Assembly (NCBI GenBank): GCA_027186245.1
Contig: CP114483.1
Coordinates: forward strand, 14,404,220 to 14,468,219
Direction of reading: 5' to 3'
DNA from: Coriaria nepalensis
Taxonomy: Eukaryota; Streptophyta; Magnoliopsida; Cucurbitales; Coriariaceae
DNA length: 64,000 nt
Part shown: positions 25,001-36,656 of the stretch, piece after piece
How the letters are laid out: the number at the start of each line of letters is the position of its first letter
Position numbering within the stretch: the stretch's first letter is position 1
The notes under the pieces: generated by a model
Told to the model about the DNA's origin: nothing
What the model saw: only the letters and a program-made list of their open reading frames with translations
Databases searched by the model: none
Program-made: the position numbers and the translations under genes

Positions 25001-25826
25001 ATGCAGAGTTGCCTTCAGTAGATCAATTGCAAGTTATGCATGAAAGTCGTGTTTTCAATGCGAAATTAGAACTAGTTCAAAGTGCTTTCAAACAAATTAA
25101 TGATCTAAAAAGACTGAATGATATGCTCTTAAGGCTAAAATAATGCATTGTTGTATTCAATAGATTAATTGCAGGTTATGTAAGAAAATCATGTTTGAAG
25201 GGCAAAAACATAATTCGTTCGAATTCATTTATAATGATTTAATGACTAGAAAAGCCTCAATGACATGATTTTAACGCTAAGTAAATGTATAGTTGCCTTC
25301 GATAGATCAACTGCAAGTTATGCACGAAAGCCATGTTTAAAAGGTGAATTTCGTCTGTAGCGATTTAGAATGATTTAATGAGTAAAAGAGATGCAATAAT
25401 CTGACTTTAACACTAAAAAAATGCATAGTTGCCTTCAGTAGATCAATTGCGAGTTATGCATGAAAGTCGTGTTTTAAATGCGAAAATAGAATTAGTTCGA
25501 AGTGCTTTCAAACAAATTAATGATCTGAAAAGATTGAATGATGTGCTCTTTAAGGCTAAAATAATGCATTGTTGTATTCGATAGGTTAATTGCAGGTTAT
25601 GTAAGAAAATCATGTTTGAAGGGCAAAAACATAATTCGTTCGAATTCATTTATAATGATTTAATGACTAGAAGAGCCTGAATGACATGATTTTAACGCTA
25701 AGTAAATGTATAGTTGCCTTCAATAGATCAACTGCAAGTTATGCACGAAAGTCATGTTTGGAAGGTGAATTTCGTCTGAATTGATTTAGAATGATTTAAT
25801 GAGTAAATGAGATGCAATGATATGAC
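22073..25826 (+). repeat. Higher-order block H3, 9 monomers, 3754 bp
   Basis: Monomer starts: 22073 (short), 22485, 22905, 23326, 23746, 24165, 24586, 25006, 25426. The monomers at 22905-23746 resemble those at 12473-13314 at an offset of 10432 bp, sharing 'gcctaaatgac' with 'acgttaag' and 'gcgggttatg'. 24165 is a hybrid: A like 19146 ('gatgtgcttccaaac'), B and C like 20830 ('catgcttgaag', 'aacaaaaaaaa'). From about 24036 the sequence is the first copy of the 2496-bp tandem duplication shared with H4. 22905 has 'atttaaagatc', which opens a 60-codon plus-strand frame of no significance. Confidence 0.85.
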
Positions 25827-28800
25827 TTCAGTAGATCAATTGCAAGTTATGCATGAAAGTCGTGTTTTAAATGCGAAAATAGAACTAGTTCGAAGTGGTT
25901 TCAAACAATTTAATGATCTAAAAAGACTGAATGATATGCTCTTTAAGGCTAAAATAATGCATTGTTGTATTCGATAGATTAATTGCAGGTTATGTAAGAA
26001 AATCATGTTTGAAGGGCAAAAACATAATTCGTTCGAATTCATTTATAATGATTTCAAGACTAGAAGAGCCTGAATGACATGATTTTAACGCTAAGTAAAT
26101 GTATAGTTGCCTTCAATAGATCAACTGCAAGTTATGCACGAAAGTCATGTTTAAAAGGTGAATTTCGTCTGAAGTGATTTAGAATGATTTAATAAGTAAA
26201 AGAGATGCAATAATATGACTTTAACACTAAAAAAATGCATAGTTGCCTTCAGTAGATCAATTGCAAGTTATGCATGAAAGTCGTGTTTTAAATGCGAAAA
26301 TAGAATTAGTTCGAAGTGCTTTCAAACAAATTAATGATCTGAAAAGACTGAATGATGTGCTCTTTAAGGCTAAAATAATGCATTGTTGTATTCAATAGAT
26401 TAATTGCAGGTTATGTAAGAAAATCATGTTTGAAGGGCAAAAACATAATTCGTCCGAATTCATTTATAATGATTTAATGACTAGAAAAGCCTCAATGACA
26501 TGATTTTAACGCTAAGTAAATGTATAGTTGCCTTCAATAGATCAACTGCAAGTTATGCACGAAAGTCATGTTTGAAAGGTGAATTTCGTCTGAAGTGATT
26601 TAGAATGATTTAATGAGTAAAAGAGATGCAATAATCTGACTTTAACACTAAAAAAATGCATAGTTGCCTTCAGTAGATCAATTGCGAGTTATGCATGAAA
26701 GTCGTGTTTTAAATGCGAAAATAGAATTAGTTCGATGTGCTTCCAAACAAATTAATGATCTGAAAAGACTGAATGATGTGCTCTTTAAGGCTAAAATAAT
26801 GCATTGTTGTATTCAATAGATTAATTGCAGGTTATGTAAGAAAATCATGCTTGAAGGGCAAAAACATAATTCGTTCGAATTCATATATAATGATTTAATG
26901 ACTAGAAGAGCCTGAATGACATGATTTTAACGCTAAGTAAATGTATAGTTTCCTTCAATAGATCAACTGCAAGTTATGCACGAAAGTCATGTTTAAAAGG
27001 CGAATTTCGTCTGAAGTGATTTAGAATGATTTAATGAGTAAAAGAGATGCAATAATATGACTTTAACAAAAAAAAAATGCATAGTTGCCTTCAGTAGATC
27101 AATTGCAAGTTATGCATGAAAGTCGTGTTTTAAATGCGAAAATAGAATTAGTTCGAAGTGCTTCCAAACAAATTAATGATCTGAAAAGATTGAATGATGT
27201 GCTCTTTAAGGCTAAAATAATGCATTGTTGTATTCGATAGATTAATTGCAGGTTATGTAAGAAAATCATGTTTGAAGGACAAGAACATAATTCGTTCGAA
27301 TTCATTTATAATGATAACATGACTAGAAAAGCCAGAATGACATGATTTTAAGGCTAAGTAAATGTATAGTTGCCTTTAATAGATCAACTGCAAGTTATGC
27401 ACGAAAGTCATGTTTAAAAGGCGAATTTCATCTGAAGTGATTTAGAATGATTTAATGAGTAAAAGAGATGCAATAATATGACTTTAACACTAAAAAATGC
27501 AGAGTTGCCTTCAGTAGATCAATTGCAAGTTATGCATGAAAGTCGTGTTTTCAATGCGAAATTAGAACTAGTTCAAAGTGCTTTCAAACAAATTAATGAT
27601 CTAAAAAGACTGAATGATATGCTCTTAAGGCTAAAATAATGCATTGTTGTATTCAATAGATTAATTGCAGGTTATGTAAGAAAATCATGTTTGAAGGGCA
27701 AAAACATAATTCGTTCGAATTCATTTATAATGATTTAATGACTAGAAAAGCCTCAATGACATGATTTTAACGCTAAGTAAATGTATAGTTGCCTTCAATA
27801 GATCAACTGCAAGTTATGCACGAAAGCCATGTTTAAAAGGTGAATTTCGTCTGTAGCGATTTAGAATGATTTAATGAGTAAAAGAGATGCAATAATCTGA
27901 CTTTAACACTAAAAAAATGCATAGTTGCCTTCAGTAGATCAATTGCGAGTTATGCATGAAAGTCGTGTTTTAAATGCGAAAATAGAATTAGTTCGAAGTG
28001 CTTTCAAACAAATTAATGATCTGAAAAGATTGAATGATGTGCTCTTTAAGGCTAAAATAATGCATTGTTGTATTCGATAGGTTAATTGCAGGTTATGTAA
28101 GAAAATCATGTTTGAAGGGCAAAAACATAATTCGTTCGAATTCATTTATAATGATTTAATGACTAGAAGAGCCTGAATGACATGATTTTAACGCTAAGTA
28201 AATGTATAGTTGCCTTCAATAGATCAACTGCAAGTTATGCACGAAAGTCATGTTTGGAAGGTGAATTTCGTCTGAATTGATTTAGAATGATTTAATGAGT
28301 AAATGAGATGCAATGATATGACTTCAGTAGATCAATTGCAAGTTATGCATGAAAGTCGTGTTTTAAATGCGAAAATAGAACTAGTTCGAAGTGGTTTCAA
28401 ACAATTTAATGATCTAAAAAGACTGAATGATATGCTCTTTAAGGCTAAAATAATGCATTGTTGTATTCGATAGATTAATTGCAGGTTATGTAAGAAAATC
28501 ATGTTTGAAGGGCAAAAACATAATTCGTTCGAATTCATTTATAATGATTTCAAGACTAGAAGAGCCTGAATGACATGATTTTAACGCTAAGTAAATGTAT
28601 AGTTGCCTTCAATAGATCAACTGCAAGTTATGCACGAAAGTCATGTTTAAAAGGTGAATTTCGTCTGAAGTGATTTAGAATGATTTAATAAGTAAAAGAG
28701 ATGCAATAATATGACTTTAACACTAAAAAAATGCATAGTTGCCTTCAGTAGATCAATTGCAAGTTATGCATGAAAGTCGTGTTTTAAATGCGAAAATAGA

Positions 28801-29027
28801 ATTAGTTCGAAGTGCTTTCAAACAAATTAATGATCTGAAAAGACTGAATGATGTGCTCTTTAAGGCTAAAATAATGCATTGTTGTATTCAATAGATTAAT
28901 TGCAGGTTATGTAAGAAAATCATGTTTGAAGGGCAAAAACATAATTCGTCCGAATTCATTTATAATGATTTAATGACTAGAAAAGCCTCAATGACATGAT
29001 TTTAACGCTAAGTAAATGTATAGTTGC
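24036..29027 (+). repeat. Tandem duplication, 2496-bp unit, two copies
   Basis: Copy 1 is about 24036-26531 and copy 2 about 26532-29027. The left limit is the last difference before 'ttgtcttc/ttgccttc', and the right limit is 'catgtttg' versus 'catctttg'. Six monomers are in register, including rare markers such as 'aatgataacatgac' and 'ataggttaattg'. I noticed one internal substitution ('ttcgatag' at about 25300). Confidence 0.85.
25827..28322 (+). repeat. Higher-order block H4, 6 monomers, 2496 bp
   Basis: Monomer starts: 25827 (short), 26240, 26661, 27082, 27502, 27922. 26661-27922 repeat 24165-25426 at 2496 bp, with 'ataatctgac', 'gatgtgcttcc', 'aggacaagaac', 'aatgataacatgac', 'cagagttgcc' and 'gataggttaattg' all in the same order. 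One difference I found is 'ccttcgatag' near 25300 versus 'ccttcaatag' in this copy. 'tttcaagactag' in the short monomer (near 26054) recurs in H5 and H6 and differs from 'tttcatgactag' in H1. Confidence 0.88.
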
Positions 29028-32000
29028 CTTCAATAGATCAACTGCAAGTTATGCACGAAAGTCATCTTTGAAAGGTGAATTTCGTCTGAAGTGATTTAGA
29101 ATGATTGAATGAGTAAAAGAGATGCAATAATATGACTTTAACACTAAAAAAATGCATAGTTGCCTTCAGTAGATCAATTGCAAGTTATGCATGAAAGTCG
29201 TGTTTTAAATGCGAAAATAGAATTAGTTCGAAGTGCTTCCAAACAAATTAATGATCTGAAAAGATTGAATTGTATGCTCTTTAAGGCTAAAATAATGCAT
29301 TGTTGTATACGATAGATTAATTGCAGGTTATGTAAGAAAATCATGTTTAAAGGGCAAAAACATAATTCGTTCGAATTCATTTATAATGATTTAATGACTA
29401 GAAAAGCCTCAATGACATGATTTTAACGCTAAGTAAATGTATAGTTTCCTTTAATAGATCAACTGCAAGTTATGCCCGAAAGTCATGTTTAAAAGGCGAA
29501 TTTCATCTGAAGTGATTTAGAATGATTTAATGAGTAAAAGAGATGCAATGATATGACTTTAACACTAAAAAATGCATAGTTGCCTTCAGTAGATCAATTG
29601 CAAGTTATGCATGAAAGTCGTGTTTTAAATGCGAAAATAGAACTAGTTCGAAGTGCTTTCAAACAATTTAATGATCTAAAAAGACTAAATGATATGCTCT
29701 TTAAGGCTAAAATAATGCATTGTTGTATATGATACATTAATTGCAGGTTATGTAAGAAAATCATGTTTGAAGGGCAAAAACATAATTCGTTCGAATTCAT
29801 TTATAATGATTTAATGACTAGAAAAGCCTCAATGACATGATTTTAACGCTAAGTAAATGTATAGTTGCTTTCAATAGATCAACTGCAAGTTATGCACGGA
29901 AGTCATGTTTGAAAGGTGAATTTCGTCTAAAGTGATTTAGAATGATTTAATGAGTAAAAGAGATGCAATAATATGACTTTAACACTAAAAAAATGCATAG
30001 TTGCCTTTAGTAGATCAATTGCAAGTTATGCATGAAAGTCGTGTTTTAGATGCGAAAACGGAACTAGTTCATAGTGCTTTCAAACAATTTAATGATCTAA
30101 AAAGACTGAATGATATGCTCTTTAAGGCTAAAATAATGCATTGTTGTATTCGATAGATTAATTGCAGGTTATGTAAGAAAATCATGTTTGAAGGGCAAAA
30201 ACATAATTCGTTCGAATTCATTTATAATGATTTAATGACTAGAAAATCCTCAACGACATGATTTTAACGCTAAGTAAATGTATAGTTTCCTTTAATAGAT
30301 CAACTGCAAGTTATGCACGAAAGTCATGTTTAAAAGGCGAATTTCATCTGAAGTGATTTAGAATGATTTAATGAGTAAAAGAGATGCAATAATATGACTT
30401 TAACACTAAAAAAATGCATAGTTGCCTTCAGTAGATCAATTGCAAGTTATGCATGAAAGTCGTGTTTTAAATGCAAAAATAGAATTAGTTCGAAGTGCTT
30501 TCAAACAAATTAATGATCTAAAAAGACTGAATGATGTGCTCTTTAAGGCTAAAATAATGCATTGTTGTATTCGATAGATTAATTGCAGGTTATGTAAGAA
30601 AATCATGTTTGAAGGGCAAAAACATAATTCGTCCGAATTCATTTATAATGATTTAATGACTAGAAGAGCCTGAATGACATGATTTTAACGCTAAGTAAAT
30701 GTATAGTTGCCTTCAATAGATCAACTGCAAGTTATGCACGAAAGTCATGTTTGGAAGGTGAATTTCGTCTGAATTGATTTAGAATGATTTAATGAGTAAA
30801 TGAGATGCAATGATATGACTTCAGTAGATCAATTGCAAGTTATGCATGAAAGTCGTGTTTTAAATGCGAAAATAGAACTAGTTCGAAGTGGTTTCAAACA
30901 ATTTAATGATCTAAAAAGACTGAATGATATGCTCTTTAAGGCTAAAATAATGCATTGTTGTATTCGATAGATTAATTGCAGGTTATGTAAGAAAATCATG
31001 TTTGAAGGGCAAAAACATAATTCGTTCGAATTCATTTATAATGATTTCAAGACTAGAAGAGCCTGAATGACATGATTTTAACGCTAAGTAAATGTATAGT
31101 TGCCTTCAATAGATCAACTGCAAGTTATGCACGAAAGTCATGTTTAAAAGGTGAATTTCGTCTGAAGTGATTTAGAATGATTTAATAAGTAAAAGAGATG
31201 CAATAATATGACTTTAACACTAAAAAAATGCATAGTTGCCTTCAGTAGATCAATTGCAAGTTATGCATGAAAGTCGTGTTTTAAATGCGAAAATAGAATT
31301 AGTTCGAAGTGCTTTCAAACAAATTAATGATCTGAAAAGACTGAATGATGTGCTCTTTAAGGCTAAAATAATGCATTGTTGTATTCAATAGATTAATTGT
31401 AGGTTATGTAAGAAAATCATGTTTGAAGGGCAAAAACATAATTCGTCCGAATTCATTTATAATGATTTAATGACTAGAAAAGCCTCAATGACATGATTTT
31501 AACGCTAAGTAAATGTATAGTTGCCTTCAATAGATCAACTGCAAGTTATGCACGAAAGTCATCTTTGAAAGGTGAATTTCGTCTGAAGTGATTTAGAATG
31601 ATTGAATGAGTAAAAGAGATGCAATAATATGACTTTAACACTAAAAAAATGCATAGTTGCCTTCAGTAGATCAATTGCAAGTTATGCATGAAAGTCGTGT
31701 TTTAAATGCGAAAATAGAATTAGTTCGAAGTGCTTCCAAACAAATTAATGATCTGAAAAGATTGAATTGTATGCTCTTTAAGGCTAAAATAATGCATTGT
31801 TGTATACGATAGATTAATTGCAGGTTATGTAAGAAAATCATGTTTAAAGGGCAAAAACATAATTCGTTCGAATTCATTTATAATGATTTAATGACTAGAA
31901 AAGCCTCAATGACATGATTTTAACGCTAAGTAAATGTATAGTTTCCTTTAATAGATCAACTGCAAGTTATGCCCGAAAGTCATGTTTAAAAGGCGAATTT

Positions 32001-33130
32001 CATCTGAAGTGATTTAGAATGATTTAATGAGTAAAAGAGATGCAATGATATGACTTTAACACTAAAAAATGCATAGTTGCCTTCAGTAGATCAATTGCAA
32101 GTTATGCATGAAAGTCGTGTTTTAAATGCGAAAATAGAACTAGTTCGAAGTGCTTTCAAACAATTTAATGATCTAAAAAGACTAAATGATATGCTCTTTA
32201 AGGCTAAAATAATGCATTGTTGTATATGATACATTAATTGCAGGTTATGTAAGAAAATCATGTTTGAAGGGCAAAAACATAATTCGTTCGAATTCATTTA
32301 TAATGATTTAATGACTAGAAAAGCCTCAATGACATGATTTTAACGCTAAGTAAATGTATAGTTGCTTTCAATAGATCAACTGCAAGTTATGCACGGAAGT
32401 CATGTTTGAAAGGTGAATTTCGTCTAAAGTGATTTAGAATGATTTAATGAGTAAAAGAGATGCAATAATATGACTTTAACACTAAAAAAATGCATAGTTG
32501 CCTTTAGTAGATCAATTGCAAGTTATGCATGAAAGTCGTGTTTTAGATGCGAAAACGGAACTAGTTCATAGTGCTTTCAAACAATTTAATGATCTAAAAA
32601 GACTGAATGATATGCTCTTTAAGGCTAAAATAATGCATTGTTGTATTCGATAGATTAATTGCAGGTTATGTAAGAAAATCATGTTTGAAGGGCAAAAACA
32701 TAATTCGTTCGAATTCATTTATAATGATTTAATGACTAGAAAATCCTCAACGACATGATTTTAACGCTAAGTAAATGTATAGTTTCCTTTAATAGATCAA
32801 CTGCAAGTTATGCACGAAAGTCATGTTTAAAAGGCGAATTTCATCTGAAGTGATTTAGAATGATTTAATGAGTAAAAGAGATGCAATAATATGACTTTAA
32901 CACTAAAAAAATGCATAGTTGCCTTCAGTAGATCAATTGCAAGTTATGCATGAAAGTCGTGTTTTAAATGCAAAAATAGAATTAGTTCGAAGTGCTTTCA
33001 AACAAATTAATGATCTAAAAAGACTGAATGATGTGCTCTTTAAGGCTAAAATAATGCATTGTTGTATTCGATAGATTAATTGCAGGTTATGTAAGAAAAT
33101 CATGTTTGAAGGGCAAAAACATAATTCGTC
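28137..33130 (+). repeat. Tandem duplication, 2497-bp unit, two copies (left pair)
   Basis: Copy 1 is about 28137-30633 and copy 2 about 30634-33130. Outside these limits the pair diverges at 'gttcgaattc/gtccgaattc' on the left and 'tttataatg/tttatattg' on the right. The six-monomer unit differs from the 2496-bp unit before it, with which it overlaps by about 890 bp at its left edge. Confidence 0.83.
28323..30819 (+). repeat. Higher-order block H5, 6 monomers, 2497 bp
   Basis: Monomer starts: 28323 (short), 28736, 29157, 29577, 29998, 30419. It is repeated by H6 at 2497 bp, including 'catctttgaaagg', 'gaatgattgaatgag', 'gtatatgatacat', 'tttcgtctaaag', 'agatgcgaaaacgg' and 'aaatgcaaaaatag'. 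It is the close relative of H1's first six monomers. In its last monomer the tail changes from the 'tgtacag' form seen in H6 to 'tgtatagttgcc' followed by 'tttggaagg' and the deletion junction, so an exchange point lies near 30634-30660. Confidence 0.88.
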
Positions 33131-33737
33131 CGAATTCATTTATATTGATTTAATGACTAGAAGAGCCTGAATGACATGATTTTAACGCTAAGTAAATGTA
33201 CAGTTGCCTTCAATAGATCAACTGCAAGTTATGCACGAAAGTCATGTTTGAAAGGTGAATTTCGTCTGAAGTGATTTAGAATGATTTAATGAGTAAAAGA
33301 GATGCAATAATATGACTTTAATACTAAAAAAATGCATAGTTGCCTTCAGTAGATCAATTGCAAGTTATGCATGAAAGTCGTGTTTTAAATGCGAAAATAG
33401 AATTAGTTCGAAGTGCTTTCAAACAAATTAATGATCTGAAAAGATTGAATGATGTGCTCTTTAAGGCTAAAATAATGCATTGTTGTATTCGATAGATTAA
33501 TTGCAGGTTATGTAAGAAAATCATGTTTGAAGGGCAAAAACATAATTCGTTCGAATTCATTTATAATGATTTAATGACTAGAAGAGCCTGAATGACATGA
33601 TTTTAACGCTAAGTAAATGTATAGTTGCCTTCAATACATCAACTGAAAGTTATGCACGAAAGTCATGTTTGGAAGGTGAATCTCGTCTGAATTGATTTAG
33701 AATGATTTAATGAGTAAATGAGATGCAATGATATGAC
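30820..33737 (+). repeat. Higher-order block H6, 7 monomers, 2918 bp
   Basis: Monomer starts: 30820 (short), 31233, 31654, 32074, 32495, 32916, 33337. The first part is the second copy of the 2497-bp pair; one difference from H5 is 'attaattgtagg' near 31398 ('gcagg' in H5). From about 31987 it is also the first copy of the 4995-bp duplication. The marker 'ctttaatactaaaa' near 33318 is shared only with 38298. Compared with H1 it lacks one monomer equivalent to 17911. Confidence 0.87.
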
Positions 33738-36656
33738 TTCAGTAGATCAATTGCAAGTTATGCATGGAAGTCGTGTTTTAAATGCGCAAATAGAACTAGT
33801 TCGAAGTGGTTTCAAACAATTTAATGATCTAAAAAGACTGAATGATATGCTCTTTAAGGCTAAAATAATGCATTGTTGTATTCGATAGATTAATTGCAAG
33901 TTATGTAAGAAAATCATGTTTGAAGGGCAAAAACATAATTCGTTCGAATTCATTTATAATGATTTAATGACTAGAAGATCCTGAATGACATGATTTTAAC
34001 GCTAAGTAAATGTATAGTTGCCTTCAATAGATCAACTGCAAGTTATGCACGAAAGCCATGTTTAAAAGGTGAATTTCGTCTGTAGCGATTTAGAATGATT
34101 TAATGAGTAAAAGAGATGCAATAATCTGACTTTAACATTAAAAAAATGCATAGTTGCCTTCAGTAGATCAATTGCGAGTTATGCATGAAAGTCGTGTTTT
34201 AAATGCGAAAATAGAATTAGTTCGATGTGCTTCCAAACAAATTAATGATCTGAAAAGACTGAATGATGTGCTCTTTAAGGCTAAAATAATGCATTGTTGT
34301 ATTCAATAGATTAATTGCAGGTTATGTAAGAAAATCATGTTTGAAGGGCAAAAACACAATTCGTTCGAATTCATATATAATGATTTAATGACTAGAAGAG
34401 CCTCAATGACATGATTTTAACGCTAAGTAAATGTATAGTTTCCTTCAATAGATCAACTGCAAGTTATGCACAAAAGTCATGTTTAAAAGGTGAATTTCGT
34501 CTGAAGTGACTTAAAATGATTTAATGAGTAAAAGAGATGCAATAATATGACTTTAACACTAAAAAAATACGTAGTTGCCTTCAGTAGATCAATTGCAAGT
34601 TATGCATGAAAGTCGTGTTTTAAATGCGAAAATAGAACTAGTTCGAAGTGGTTTCAAACAATTTAATGATCTAAAAAGACTGAATGATATGCTCTTTAAG
34701 GCTAAAATAATGCATTGTTGTATACGATAGATTAATTGCAGGTTATGTAAGAAAATCATGTTTGAAGGGCAAAAACATAATTCGTCCGAATTCATTTATA
34801 ATGATTTCATGACTAGAAAAGCCTCAATCACATGATTTTAACGCTAAGTAAATGTATAGTTGCCTTCAATACATCAACTGCAAGTTATGGACGAAAGTCA
34901 TATTTAAAAGGTGAATTTCGTCTGAAGTGATTTAGAATGATTTAATGAGTAAAAGAGATGCAATAACATGACTTTAACACTAAAAAAATGCATAGTTGCC
35001 TTCAGTAGATCAATTGCAAGTTATGCATGAAAGTCGTGTTTTAAATGCGAAAATAGAATTAGTTCGAAGTGCTTTCAAACAAATTAATGATCTGAAAAAA
35101 CTGAATGATGTGCTCTTTAAGGCTAAAATAATGCATTGTTGTATTCAATAGATTAATTGCAGGTTATGTAAGAAAATCATGTTTGAAGGGCAAAAATATA
35201 ATTCGTTCGAATTCATATATAATGATTTAATGACTAGAAGAGCCTCAATGACCTGATTTTAACGCTAAGTAAATGTATAGTTACCTTCAATAGATCAACT
35301 GCAAGTTATGCACGAAAGTCATGTTTGAAAGGTGAATTTCGTCTGAAGTGATTTAGAATGATTTAATGAGTAAAAGAGATGCAATAATATGACTTTAACA
35401 CTAAAAAAATGCATAGTTGCCTTCAGTAGATCAATTGCAAGTTATGCATGAAAGTCGTGTTTTAAATGCGAAAATAGAATTAGTTCGAAGTGCTTTCAAA
35501 CAAATTAATGATCTGAAAAGACTGAATGATGTGCTCTTTAAGGCTAAAATAATGCATTGTTGTATTCAATAGATTAATTGCAGGTTATGTAAGAAAATCA
35601 TGTTTGAAAGGCAAAAATATAATTCGTTCGAATTCATATGTAATGATTTAATGACTAGAAGAGCCTGAATGACATGAATTTAACGCTAAGTAAATGTACA
35701 GTTGCCTTCAATAGATCAACTGCAAGTTATGCACGAAAGTCATGTTTAAAAGGTGAATTTCGTCTGAAGTGATTTAGAATGATTTAATGAGTAAAAGAGA
35801 TGCAATAATTTGACTTTAACACTAAAAAAATGCATAGTTGCCTTCAGTAGATCAATTGCAAGTTATGCATGAAAGTCGTGTTTTAAATGCGAAAATAGAA
35901 TTAGTTCGAAGTGCTTTCAAACAAATTAATGATCTGAAAAAACTGAATGATGTGCTCTTTAAGGCTAAAATAATGCATTGTTGTATTCAATAGATTAATT
36001 GCAGGTTATGTAAGAAAATCATGTTTGAAGGGCAAAAACATAATTCGTTCGAATTCATATATAATGATTTAATGACTAGAAGAGCCTGAATGACATGATT
36101 TTAACGCTAAGTAAATGTATAGTTGTCTTCAATAGATCAACTGCAAGTTATGCACGAAAGTCATGTTTGAAAGGTGAATTTCGTCTGAAGTGATTTAGAA
36201 TGATTTAATGGGTAAAAGAGATGCAATAATATGACTTTAACACTAAAAAAATGCATAGTTGCCTTCAGTAGATCAATTGCAAGTTATGCATGAAAGTGGT
36301 GTTTTAAATGCGCAAATAGAATTAGTTCGAAGTGCTTTCAAACAAATTAATGATCTGAAAAGACTGAATGATGTGCTCTTTAAGGCTAAAATAATGCATT
36401 GTTGTATTCAATAGATTAATTGCAGGTTATGTAAGAAAATCATGTTTGAAAGGCAAAAATATAATTCGTTCGAATTCATATATAATGATTTAATGACTAG
36501 AAGAGCCTGAATGACATGAATTTAACGCTAAGTAAATGTACAGTGTCCTTCAATAGATCAACTGCAAGTTATGCACGAAAGTCATGTTTAAAAGGTGAAT
36601 TTCGTCTGAAGTGATTTAGAATGATTTAATGAGTAAAAGAGATGCAATGATACGAC
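33738..36656 (+). repeat. Higher-order block H7, 7 monomers, 2919 bp
   Basis: Monomer starts: 33738 (short), 34151, 34572, 34993, 35414, 35835, 36256. It lies wholly inside the first copy of the 4995-bp duplication and is matched by H9. Shared markers not in H2 are 'gaatctcgtctg', 'ctttaacattaaa', 'gaagtgacttaaaatg' and 'aataatttgac'. Relative to H2 one monomer (the 20830 type) is missing, cleanly, between the C tail of 35414 and the A of 35835. Confidence 0.88.
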
